64,000 bases of DNA from Natronococcus pandeyae (GTDB taxonomy: Archaea; Halobacteriota; Halobacteria; Halobacteriales; Natrialbaceae): assembly GCF_008122205.1 (NCBI RefSeq), contig NZ_PHNJ01000009.1, forward strand, positions 1 through 64,000, read 5' to 3'. The notes under the pieces are model-generated. The model saw only the letters and a list, made by a program, of their open reading frames with translations. It was not told the origin of the DNA and searched no databases. Shown in pieces: positions 8,411-15,469 of this stretch. Position 1 is the first letter of the stretch. Every line of letters begins with the position of its first letter. The translations under genes and the position numbers were made by a program.

Positions 8411-10621
8411 TCAGCCGGAAGCGTCCGTCTGCTCGCGCGCCTCCTCGAGGTGGCGCCGCTCGATGACGACCTCGTCGGCCCGCTCGTTGGCCTCGTCGGG
8501 TTCGTAGGCGTCCGCGACCTCGCGAATCGCCTTCATCGAGGCCGTTCGGATGAGCGCCTCGAGGTCGGCGCCGGTGTAGCCCTCGAGTTCGGCCGCCAGC
8601 GAGGAGAGGTCGACGTCCTCGGCCAGGGGTTTGTCACCGGCGTGGACCGCGAGGATCTTCTCGCGGGCCTCGAGGTCGGGTTCGCCGACGAGGACGTGGG
8701 TGTCGAGGCGGCCGGGCCGGAGTAAGGCCGGGTCGATCTGGTCCTTGCGGTTCGTCGCGGCCAGCACGACGAGGTTCGGGTTCTCTCGCATCCCGTCGAG
8801 TTCGGTCAGCAGCTGTGAGACGACGCGCTCGGTGACCTCGTGGCCCTCGCCGCGGGCGGCCGTGATGGCGTCGATCTCGTCGAAGAAGACGATCGACGGG
8901 GCGGCCTGGCGGGCGCGCTCGAACACCTTGCGGATCGCCTTCTCGCTCTCGCCGACGTAGCGGTCGACGATCTCGGGGCCGTCGACGCGCACGAAATTGA
9001 CGTCCGTCTCCCCCGCGAGTGCGCGGGCGAGCAGCGTCTTCCCCGTGCCGGGTGGACCGTGCAACAACACGCCCGACGGGGGCTCGGTGTTGGTCTGCTC
9101 GAAGAGCCGATCGTAGGTGAGCGGCCACTCGACCGATTCCCGAAGCGTGGCTTTGGCGCCCTCGAGGCCGCCGACGTCCGTGAAGTCGGTCTCTGGCGAC
9201 TCCGCGACGTACTCGCGCATCGCCGAGGGTTCGACGGACGCGAGCGCGGTGTCGAAGTGGGACCTGGTGACCGTCGGCTCGCGGTTCCACTCCTCGCGGT
9301 CGTCGGCGTCGGCCGGCCGCTCCCGGATCGCGGCCATCGCAGCCTCGCTCGCGACGGCGTCTAAGTCCGCGCCGACGAAGCCGTGGGTCCGCCGGGCGAT
9401 CGTCTCAATGTTGACGTCGTCCGCGAGGGGCATGCCGCGGGTGTGGACCTCGAGGATCTCCTTGCGGCCCGACTCGTCGGGGACGCCGATCTGGATCTCG
9501 CGGTCGAACCGCCCCCCGCGGCGCAGTGCGGGGTCGATCGCGTCGACCCGATTCGTGGCGCCGATGACGATCACTTCTCCGCGAGCGTCGAGGCCGTCCA
9601 TCAGGGTCAGGAGCTGCCCGACGATTCGGTTCTCGGCATCGCTATCGTCGCCGCGGGCACCGGCGATGGAGTCGATCTCGTCGAAGAAGACGATCGTCGG
9701 CGCGTTCTCCCGGGCGCGGTCGAACACCTCGCGGAGTTGCTCCTCGGACTCGCCCTTGTACTTCGACATGATCTCCGGGCCGGAGATCGTCTCGAAGGAG
9801 GCGTCGACCTCGTTCGCGACCGCGCGGGCGATCAGCGTCTTTCCCGTGCCGGGCGGCCCGTACAGCAGGACGCCGGAGGGAGGCTCGACGCCGAGTCGTC
9901 GGAACAGTTCGGGCTCCGACAGCGGCAGTTCGATCATCTCGCGGACCTGCTCGAGTTCCTCGTCCAGCCCGCCGATATCCTCGTAGGTCGGCCCCGCGGT
10001 CTGGCTGGGCTCGACGACGGGTTCCGAATCGCTGCTCCCGGCAGCGTCCCCACCAGTACTGGAGGGCTGGCTACTCGAACCGTCGTCAGCGGACGAGCTC
10101 CCGGTCTCGGGACTGGTGATCTGGACCGTCGTCGTACTGGTGATCCGCACGTCGCCGTCCGGGGTGGTGTCGACGACGGTGAACGGGTCCTGACTGACGC
10201 CCTCGATCCGGATCTGCTCGCCCGACCGGACCGGTCTGTTCCGGAGCTTCTGGGCGGCGTCGCGCTCGGCGACCTGCTGTTCGCTCGCGGCGAGCGACAG
10301 GGGTGGTGCGAGCGTGACCCGCTCCGCTTCCCTGATCGTCGAGGTGTCTTTTGATCTGACGGTGACCGTGTCGCCGACGTGGACGCCGGCGTTCGCGCGG
10401 GTGTCCCCGTCGATCTGGACGACGGTTTCCGGGACCGACGGATCGGCCGGCCACATCTTCGCGACGGTCGCCTTCGTCCCCTCGATCACGACGGTGTCGC
10501 CGCTCAACACGCCCAGTTGTCGCCGTGCCTGCTCCGGGATCCGCGCGACGCCGCGACCCGCGTCGCGTTTCTCCGCGGCTCGAACCGACAGTCGAACTCC
10601 GTTCGCATCCGACCCACTCAT
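8411..10621 (-). CDS. cdc48: Cdc48/VAT-type AAA+ ATPase
   Basis: A 736-residue unfoldase of the Cdc48/p97 family, thought to feed proteins to the proteasome or to dismantle complexes. Residues 1-165 form the substrate-binding N domain. D1 has Walker A GPPGTGKT at 255-262 and Walker B FFDEIDS. D2 has Walker A at 522-529 and FFDEIDA. A Ser/Gly/Asp-rich linker of about 40 residues (about 170-210) separates the N domain from D1. The C-terminus ends TDASG and shows no hydrophobic-Tyr-X motif for docking to the 20S proteasome. Start chosen at ATG 10619-10621, matching the family N-terminus. Confidence 0.94.
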   Translation of the reverse strand: MSGSDANGVRLSVRAAEKRDAGRGVARIPEQARRQLGVLSGDTVVIEGTKATVAKMWPADPSVPETVVQIDGDTRANAGVHVGDTVTVRSKDTSTIREAERVTLAPPLSLAASEQQVAERDAAQKLRNRPVRSGEQIRIEGVSQDPFTVVDTTPDGDVRITSTTTVQITSPETGSSSADDGSSSQPSSTGGDAAGSSDSEPVVEPSQTAGPTYEDIGGLDEELEQVREMIELPLSEPELFRRLGVEPPSGVLLYGPPGTGKTLIARAVANEVDASFETISGPEIMSKYKGESEEQLREVFDRARENAPTIVFFDEIDSIAGARGDDSDAENRIVGQLLTLMDGLDARGEVIVIGATNRVDAIDPALRRGGRFDREIQIGVPDESGRKEILEVHTRGMPLADDVNIETIARRTHGFVGADLDAVASEAAMAAIRERPADADDREEWNREPTVTRSHFDTALASVEPSAMREYVAESPETDFTDVGGLEGAKATLRESVEWPLTYDRLFEQTNTEPPSGVLLHGPPGTGKTLLARALAGETDVNFVRVDGPEIVDRYVGESEKAIRKVFERARQAAPSIVFFDEIDAITAARGEGHEVTERVVSQLLTELDGMRENPNLVVLAATNRKDQIDPALLRPGRLDTHVLVGEPDLEAREKILAVHAGDKPLAEDVDLSSLAAELEGYTGADLEALIRTASMKAIREVADAYEPDEANERADEVVIERRHLEEAREQTDASG

Positions 10622-10728
10622 ACGGAGTCCTTTCCGGCGGGCAGTCTTGAGAATTGTCCTCGAGTCGCCGGCCTCCCTCGGCCCCTGCCAGAGAAACGCC
10701 TTTGGGGATCCGTGTCGCACCGTTTGCC

Positions 10729-10863
10729 ATGGTGGTCCAGACCGAACGGGACGACGCCACCTGGTACGAATGTGAAACCTGTGGCCTCCTCTTCGACGAG
10801 AAGTCCGACGCCACGGAACACGAGAAACACTGCGACGGAAGCGACCCGTCTTACATTCAGTAA
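10729..10863 (+). CDS. Very small C2H2-type zinc-finger protein
   Basis: A 44-residue protein with one cysteine pair (CETC, residues 20-23) and two histidines (HEKHC near the end) spaced as in a single zinc finger. It starts MVVQTERDDATWYECE, typical of a tiny haloarchaeal family I recall as DUF7128. It is too short for anything beyond one metal-binding module, so it probably binds nucleic acid or another protein. The ATG at 10729 is 107 bases from the divergent cdc48 start. Function is unknown. Confidence 0.72.
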   Translation: MVVQTERDDATWYECETCGLLFDEKSDATEHEKHCDGSDPSYIQ

Positions 10864-10881
10864 CCCGAACGAACCGCCGTG

Positions 10882-11127
10882 CTACTCGAACCGGTCGCGG
10901 TGGTCGGCCGCGAGTTCTCGAGCCTGGTCCAGGGTATGCGTCTCGGTCCAGCGAACGCGCTCGCCGTCCCCGTAGGCCAGCGCCGTCTTGAGTTCGTCGC
11001 GCAACACCCCGTGATCGACCGACAGAACCGTCCCCGAGCCGTCGCCGAGTTCGTAGACACCGGGCCGATCCGGTGCGCGCGCGACCGCGTCCCGGTCGAG
11101 ATCGCGCCAGGGCTTTTGCAGCGGCAT
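10882..11127 (-). CDS. Small conserved haloarchaeal protein (GIY-YIG-like)
   Basis: An 81-residue protein beginning MPLQKPWRDLDRDAV and containing PDRPGVYELGDG. The PGVYEL turn followed by short strands resembles the N-terminal part of GIY-YIG domains, but the catalytic Arg and Glu of such nucleases are not evident, so nuclease activity is not claimed. I recall the family as DUF7508. Its ATG overlaps the TGA of the upstream gene by one base (TGATG), so the two are translationally coupled. Confidence 0.7.
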   Translation of the reverse strand: MPLQKPWRDLDRDAVARAPDRPGVYELGDGSGTVLSVDHGVLRDELKTALAYGDGERVRWTETHTLDQARELAADHRDRFE

Positions 11128-11558
11128 CAGGCCGCCTCCTCGACGAGTTCGTAGGCGTGCTCGCTCATCTCGTCCTCTGCGAAGACGAAGACGCGACCGT
11201 CGACGACCGAGAGGTCGGCCTCGACGCGGATCGAGTACGCGGTCGTCGAGACGGTTACGCCGGGAAACAGCACCTCCTCGTCGTCTCCCTCGAGCATCAC
11301 GCGGCCGACGCCGGTCGACTCGAGGATGTCGTCGTGGGTGTTTCGGTCGTTGACGTAGGTCATGACGCCCTCGAGACCGTCGGGGTCGGTGACGAGAACG
11401 TGGACCTCCTTCCCGGGCGGGGTCTTTATCGCCCTTTCGACGGGTTCGGGCGGGCCGTGGTAGAAGACGTCCCGGCCGTCGAGGTACTCGACGACGACGC
11501 CACCCTCCACGAGGTCGACGCCGATCGTGCTGGGTGCGACGTTGTTACGTTGGCTCAT
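11127..11558 (-). CDS. Conserved haloarchaeal protein (DUF5796-like)
   Basis: A 143-residue soluble protein beginning MSQRNNVAPSTIGVDL, with the segments VEYLDGRDVFYHGPP and FPGVTVSTTAYSIRV. These match a haloarchaeal family I recall as DUF5796; no biochemical function is known to me. It appears to be all-beta. Its stop codon overlaps the start of the following 81-residue gene, so the two form an operon. No catalytic motif can be identified. Confidence 0.75.
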   Translation of the reverse strand: MSQRNNVAPSTIGVDLVEGGVVVEYLDGRDVFYHGPPEPVERAIKTPPGKEVHVLVTDPDGLEGVMTYVNDRNTHDDILESTGVGRVMLEGDDEEVLFPGVTVSTTAYSIRVEADLSVVDGRVFVFAEDEMSEHAYELVEEAA

Positions 11559-11670
11559 ACGCACCGGTTCGAACGGACCGGAGAAAAACCGTGTGCTCTG
11601 CCAGCGGCGTTCGCTCGCGGCTCTCCGCGCTCGACGTGGACACCCCACTACTCGCCGTGACCGCCAGCGG

Positions 11671-11677
11671 TAAATAG
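11671..11677 (+). promoter_or_regulatory. TATA-like box for aroK
   Basis: TAAATAG centred about 26 bases before the aroK ATG at 11700, consistent with a leaderless transcript. Inferred from spacing. Confidence 0.4.
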
Positions 11678-11699
11678 ACCCCGCGACAGAGAGGTGGGT

Positions 11700-12572
11700 A
11701 TGGATGGCCGGGCTGTAGCTCCGGCGGCCGGAACTGTGCTGAACGCGCTCGCGACCGGTCGCGGATCGGCGTTCGCGATCGACCTCGAGACGACCGCGAC
11801 CGTCGAACTCACGACCGACGGCGAGGTCGACGGCACCATCGCGGACCAGCCGGACGCCGACGCAACACTCATCGAGCGCTGTGCAGCACTGACGATCGAC
11901 GAGTACGCCGAGAGCGCGGGGCTGACGTCGACCAACGTCGGCGCTCGCGTGCGGACGGACAGCGAGGTCCCGATGGCCTCGGGTCTGAAGAGTTCCAGCG
12001 CCGCGGCGAACGCGACGGTGCTCGCGACGCTCGACGCGCTCGAGATTCGTGACGCCGTCGACCGCATCGACGCGTGTTGCCTCGGCGTCCGGGCGGCCCG
12101 CGAGGCGGGCGTGACGGTGACCGGCGCGTTCGACGACGCCAGCGCGAGCATGCTCGGCGGCGTCACCGTCACCGACAACACTACCGACGAACTGCTCGCC
12201 CGCGAGCCGGTGGAGTGGGACGTACTCGTCTACACGCCGCCGGAACAGTCCTACAGCGCCGACGCCGACACCTCGGCCTGTGAGCGGATCGCACCGATGG
12301 CCGATCTCGTCGAGGAACTCGCCCTCGAGGGCCGGTACGGCGAGGCGATGACGGTCAACGGCTTCGCCTTCTGCGGCGCACTCGAGTTCTCGACGGGACC
12401 GATGGTCGAGGCGCTCCCCGACGTGACGGGCGTCTCGCTCTCGGGAACGGGACCGAGCTACGTCGCCGTCGGGGACCGGACGACGCTCGAGGACGTCCGG
12501 GACCGGTGGGACGACCGCGACGGAACGACACGAATACTGACGACGCGAACCGACGGAACACGAACGATATGA
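11700..12572 (+). CDS. aroK: Archaeal (GHMP-type) shikimate kinase
   Basis: A 290-residue cytosolic kinase that phosphorylates shikimate in aromatic amino acid synthesis. Archaea use this GHMP-fold enzyme, unrelated to bacterial AroK. The N-terminus MDGRAVAPAAGTVLNAL is typical, the ATP-binding GHMP motif is PMASGLKSSSAAANA (about residues 91-105), and motif 3 is GVSLSGTGPS near residue 250. I chose the ATG at 11700 rather than the GTG two codons earlier because it matches the family start. The stop overlaps the ATG of aroQ by four bases (ATGA), so the kinase and chorismate mutase are coupled. Confidence 0.95.
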   Translation: MDGRAVAPAAGTVLNALATGRGSAFAIDLETTATVELTTDGEVDGTIADQPDADATLIERCAALTIDEYAESAGLTSTNVGARVRTDSEVPMASGLKSSSAAANATVLATLDALEIRDAVDRIDACCLGVRAAREAGVTVTGAFDDASASMLGGVTVTDNTTDELLAREPVEWDVLVYTPPEQSYSADADTSACERIAPMADLVEELALEGRYGEAMTVNGFAFCGALEFSTGPMVEALPDVTGVSLSGTGPSYVAVGDRTTLEDVRDRWDDRDGTTRILTTRTDGTRTI

Positions 12573-12895
12573 ACGCAAACGAGACCGACACCGACGAGAG
12601 CGAGACGACGGAGCGAGCACCGGAGGAGATGAACCTCGACGAACTGCGCGAGGAAATTCAGACGATCGACCGCGAGATCGTCGAACTGATCGCCCAGCGC
12701 ACCTACGTCGCGGATACGATCGCGGCGGTCAAAGACGAGAAGGGGTTGCCGACGACCGACGAGAAACAGGAAGAACAGGTGATGGAGCGCGCGGGGCGAA
12801 ACGCGGAGCAGTTCGACGTCGACGCGAATCTCGTGAAGGCGATCTTCCGTCTCCTGATCGAACTGAACAAGGTTGAACAAAGAGATAGTAGATAG
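12569..12895 (+). CDS. aroQ: Chorismate mutase, AroQ type, with altered C-terminus
   Basis: A 108-residue AroQ-fold enzyme that converts chorismate to prephenate for Phe/Tyr synthesis. It has a short acidic N-terminal extension, then the helical core LDELREEIQTIDREIVELIAQR with further catalytic residues in VADTIAAVKDEKG. The last ten codons read LNKVEQRDSR and use AT-rich codons (AGA, AGT, TAG) unlike the rest of the gene. Three further copies of this tail, reading LNKVEQRENR or close variants, occur downstream. This suggests the present 3' end was supplied by an integrated segment. The enzyme itself looks intact. Confidence 0.94.
   Translation: MNANETDTDESETTERAPEEMNLDELREEIQTIDREIVELIAQRTYVADTIAAVKDEKGLPTTDEKQEEQVMERAGRNAEQFDVDANLVKAIFRLLIELNKVEQRDSR
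12863..12895 (+). repeat. aroQ 3'-end repeat, copy 1 (functional gene end)
   Basis: The 33 bases encoding LNKVEQRDSR plus stop of the intact gene. It is the reference for three further in-frame copies downstream, and its last half is the most AT-rich of the four. Confidence 0.8.
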
Positions 12896-12906
12896 CACTA
12901 AGTAGG

Positions 12907-12944
12907 TTTCTGAGCGCGTGTACCAGCCGAACAGCGCTCAGAAA
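12907..12944. repeat. Inverted repeat after aroQ
   Basis: A perfect 11-base stem, TTTCTGAGCGC at 12907-12917 and its reverse complement at 12934-12944, with a 16-base loop. It lies 12 bases after the aroQ stop. A second inverted pair (CTTCCGGT at 12946-12953 and ACCGGAAG at 13001-13008) follows. It could be a terminator hairpin, or a recombination or regulatory structure belonging to the inserted segment. Confidence 0.7.
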
Positions 12945-13170
12945 TCTTCCGGTTGCTGTTGAGTTGGTTCGTATCGAATGATTTGAGCAGTAGACCGATC
13001 ACCGGAAGCTGCGGACACTACGTGTGCGAAGCTAACGCTGTCTTTTCTACCAAATACGGATATGTTAGCAGAGCGCGCTGAATAAAAGCGCAAACTGACC
13101 GAACAGGATAATTGAAATTGCTGTTTAACCTAGGAGAAAGCTTTCATGCAATCTTTTCAAGTATAATGAT

Positions 13171-13590
13171 ATGAACCGACGTACACTGCTCTCAATAGCT
13201 CCTCTCCTGACAGGCATTTCAGGGTGTATTGATAGGAGTGAGAATACTGACACCAGCGAAGAGAACGCCCAATCTGACAGAGATAACGAATCTACTACCA
13301 AAGAAGATGGATACTCATGGCAGGCAGGAACATCACTCGTGATGGTAGATGTTAACGAGGATTTCAGTGGCGAGGTTATTCTCGAAGCCGATTGTCGAGG
13401 CGAGAAATTTAACATCGAATCAGGTGATGAGTTCGGTCTTGACCGTAAGGAAGACGGTGAATCGTGTTCCTTTCGGCTTCTTCTTGACGGTGAAGAGGTA
13501 TATGATGCCGGTGTTTCTGGAGCAAGTCGATATAGCTTGTTGGTTGAGAAGGATGGTGAAATAACGGAAGATGGAATAGAAGTCATTTGA
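13171..13590 (+). CDS. Predicted Tat lipoprotein, low GC
   Basis: A 139-residue putative surface lipoprotein. The N-terminus MNRRTLLSIAPLLTGISGC has a twin-arginine pair, a hydrophobic stretch and a lipobox ending at Cys19. After cleavage and lipid attachment the mature protein begins with a Ser/Glu/Asn-rich linker (about residues 20-45) and a small beta-rich domain with two cysteines (DCRGEK and ESCSF) that could pair. Base composition is clearly lower in GC than the neighbouring chromosome, which suggests transfer. It sits in the first islet after aroQ. No function is recognised. Confidence 0.75.
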   Translation: MNRRTLLSIAPLLTGISGCIDRSENTDTSEENAQSDRDNESTTKEDGYSWQAGTSLVMVDVNEDFSGEVILEADCRGEKFNIESGDEFGLDRKEDGESCSFRLLLDGEEVYDAGVSGASRYSLLVEKDGEITEDGIEVI

Positions 13591-13699
13591 TTGGTAGTGA
13601 GTCTGCCCACTGTATCCAACACGGTATTCTTGGAATCTGTCAGAGAGGTTGGGCACTGCTCCGTTACCTCCTTGACCTATACTGATCACAGCAGATACG

Positions 13700-14053
13700 T
13701 CAGTCTAGCCCGAGACTCAGTTTCAACGCTTCGTCCACCGCCTCCATCGTCTCTGTGTCGAGACTCCCAAGCACCGAGTGAATCCGGTTGTCGATGGAGA
13801 GGACACGAATTTGATCGAGGCGAATCGAGGAATCTTTCTCGAACGGTGACTCCGCTGCTTCAACGAGAACCTCGAACGGATAGCCCCGATATGTCCCCGT
13901 CGCAGGTGCAACGATAGTCGTACTAGCATTTTTATTCCCAACATCGTTCTGGACGACTACCGCAGGGCGAGTTTTCTTCATCTCGTGCCCTTCCGCAGGA
14001 TCGAGCCGAACGATAACGACGTCACCGCGACGAATTTCCGAGTCCTCGCTCAT
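13700..14053 (-). CDS. MazF/PemK-family toxin
   Basis: A 117-residue type II toxin of the MazF/PemK fold, whose known members are ribonucleases. Family features are IRRGDVVIVRLDPAEGHEM near the N-terminus, the strand RPAVVVQND, and TTIVAPATG followed by DQIRVLS; the conserved Arg and Thr of the active-site region are present. It is the second gene of a two-gene unit. Its start overlaps the end of the antitoxin gene by four bases, the usual antitoxin-first order. The pair lies between aroQ-end copies 1 and 2. Confidence 0.88.
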   Translation of the reverse strand: MSEDSEIRRGDVVIVRLDPAEGHEMKKTRPAVVVQNDVGNKNASTTIVAPATGTYRGYPFEVLVEAAESPFEKDSSIRLDQIRVLSIDNRIHSVLGSLDTETMEAVDEALKLSLGLD

Positions 14054-14289
14054 TTATCCAGTCCGTCCCACGCCTCGTCCGATGCTTCGTCCCACTCTTC
14101 TGCAACCTCTTCCGCACTCTCAGATGCCTCGCGGTACGCAGCAGCCAGTTCATCTTCGTCGGGATGGCCAGATTCTACCTCAACAACGGCGACGGTCACA
14201 CGCTTGTTCGCGTACTCCGTTCCGAGATAGATTCGACCTCGGTCATCGGTCTCGTTAGTTCGTAGGTCCCGAGCATCTACTTTCGTCAT
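14050..14289 (-). CDS. Antitoxin partner of the MazF-like toxin
   Basis: A 79-residue acidic protein immediately upstream of and overlapping the MazF-like gene. The N-terminal half, with DDRGRIYLGTEYANKRVTVAVVE, looks like the swapped-hairpin (AbrB/MazE-like) DNA-binding strand pattern. The C-terminal half is a Glu/Ala-rich helix that would wrap and block the toxin. Identification rests on position, size and this pattern; direct family membership is not certain. It would also repress its own promoter. Confidence 0.78.
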   Translation of the reverse strand: MTKVDARDLRTNETDDRGRIYLGTEYANKRVTVAVVEVESGHPDEDELAAAYREASESAEEVAEEWDEASDEAWDGLDK

Positions 14290-14380
14290 GTTACCGACTT
14301 GGACCTACTGCTGGATAAGTGTTGCCCACTATTACCCACGGCAGATATTTTCTGTGACTCGTACCACGGATTTCATCTAC

Positions 14381-14413
14381 CTGAACAAAGTAGAGCAGCG
14401 TGAGAACCGGTAG
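14381..14413 (+). repeat. aroQ 3'-end repeat, copy 2
   Basis: 33 bases that read LNKVEQRENR plus TAG, the expected haloarchaeal chorismate mutase ending, 1.5 kb after the real gene and with no gene body in front. It separates the MazF module from the RelE module. Confidence 0.85.
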
Positions 14414-14516
14414 CGATTAGCACAAATTTCACGTATCTACTACTGTTTCTTCTCGTCAGTAGCTTCAGCGTCCGGACGGCGAAACATCTACAGTAACACG
14501 CACGTAATACGGGTGT

Positions 14517-14801
14517 ATGTCCGAAGCGGCCACAAACAACGGCGACGACGAGATCGTCACGGTGAACTTCAAAGTCACACGGTCGTTTCTCGACGAAATC
14601 GAAGACACGTGGCAAGGACGAGGATTCAACAGCCGGAGCGAATTTATCCGGTATACCTTACGCGATGCCGTCGAACACCCCACGTTCGACCGCGATGAAC
14701 TCGTCGCACTCCTTCAAGCGGAGGAGGATTTCCGTGAAAAACGGACGATGAGCGCCGAAGAAGCGCGCGAACGATTCGGCACTGACGACACGAATGAGTG
14801 A
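14517..14801 (+). CDS. Ribbon-helix-helix antitoxin
   Basis: A 94-residue protein with a ribbon-helix-helix DNA-binding domain: strand EIVTVNFKV, then helices around SFLDEIEDTWQ and SRSEFIRYTLRDAV. This matches CopG/ParD-like antitoxins. The C-terminal part (VALLQAEEDFREKRTMSAEEARERFG) is a helical toxin-binding tail. It overlaps the RelE/ParE-like toxin gene by eight bases, forming a standard antitoxin-first operon, and probably represses its own promoter. Confidence 0.88.
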   Translation: MSEAATNNGDDEIVTVNFKVTRSFLDEIEDTWQGRGFNSRSEFIRYTLRDAVEHPTFDRDELVALLQAEEDFREKRTMSAEEARERFGTDDTNE

Positions 14802-15078
14802 CGACGGGTGGGCGTGGGAACTCGCATCGAAAGCACAGGACGACCTCGATGCACTCAATCCGAACGAGCAGCAACGCATTATCGACAAACTCGACGAAAT
14901 CGTCGATTCTCCGTGGCGCGACCCACCAGACTATGGCGAACCGCTCCAGAACAGTCCACGCCGTAAGGTACGTATCGGTGAGTTCCGTCTCGCGGTCACT
15001 TTCCATCGAGACGAGTACCGAATGGTCGTTGCTCGAATCAAACGTCGTGGAGGCGCGTATACCGCTGACGACGACTGA
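14794..15078 (+). CDS. RelE/ParE-family toxin
   Basis: A 94-residue toxin of the RelE/ParE fold. Features are WELASKAQDDLDALNPNEQ in the N-terminal helices, RIIDKLDEIVDSPWRDP in the middle, and the strand pair RRKVRIGEFRLAV and RMVVARIKRRGG at the end. Members either cleave mRNA at the ribosome or block gyrase; sequence alone does not decide which. It is translationally linked to the antitoxin in front. The module lies between aroQ-end copies 2 and 3, and the reading frame is intact. Confidence 0.88.
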   Translation: MSDDGWAWELASKAQDDLDALNPNEQQRIIDKLDEIVDSPWRDPPDYGEPLQNSPRRKVRIGEFRLAVTFHRDEYRMVVARIKRRGGAYTADDD

Positions 15079-15132
15079 GTAGATGTGCAGAAACCGGCAA
15101 AGTAGACGAAATCTGTAACATCTGTCTGGGAC

Positions 15133-15165
15133 CTGAACAAGTTCGAGCAGCGCGAGAACCGGTAG
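15133..15165 (+). repeat. aroQ 3'-end repeat, copy 3
   Basis: 33 bases reading LNKFEQRENR plus TAG, 54 bases after the RelE-like gene. It differs from copy 2 at a few positions only, and the stop codon is kept. Confidence 0.85.
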
Positions 15166-15188
15166 CACGCGATAGAGATATTGCTACC

Positions 15189-15284
15189 TCATTCATCAGC
15201 CGGTTTTAGCGGGACTCGTTCCACCTCGATGTCTTCGTAGTCTTTCTCCGATGAGAGCACGTTCGGCGTACGTGTTATTGGATA
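15189..15284 (-). pseudogene. Remnant of a VapC-like PIN-domain toxin gene (C-terminus)
   Basis: On the minus strand about 30 codons read toward a TGA at 15189-15191 and include ITRTPNVLSSEKDYEDIEVERV. This resembles the last strand-helix segment of VapC PIN-domain toxins (a TRNPxHF-like motif followed by an IEVExY-like strand). No start codon or upstream catalytic acidic residues are present, because the aroQ-end copy 4 begins right behind it. I read it as a decayed third toxin module between copies 3 and 4. The fragment is short, so the family call is tentative. Confidence 0.45.
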
Positions 15285-15292
15285 TTGTCTAT

Positions 15293-15325
15293 TTGAATGA
15301 GTTCGAGCAACACGAGAACCGCTGA
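15293..15325 (+). repeat. aroQ 3'-end repeat, copy 4
   Basis: The most diverged copy: 33 bases reading LNEFEQHENR plus TGA. Chromosomal-type sequence resumes after it, so it is probably the distal boundary of the insertion zone. Confidence 0.75.
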
Positions 15326-15469
15326 AAACCTCCTTTCCCTCGCAAAAAGCGTACCGAACCGATTAGTCGTCGGTTGTATCGACGCCCATCAGTTCGTTCG
15401 CGGGGCACTTTCGAGTCGGTCACCGACGAGTCGAAAACTATCTTACCACCGTCTTTCAAGCGTTCTAAT

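Noticed and set aside
12896-15325. A provirus or conjugative element at aroQ
   Set aside because: No integrase, replication, packaging or structural genes are present; the intervals are only 0.1-1.5 kb and carry small TA-type genes.
15361-15420. A minus-strand fragment reading CPANELMGVDTTDD before a stop
   Set aside because: Only 18 codons are open before an in-frame stop, and no family could be named, so it is not listed as a gene remnant.
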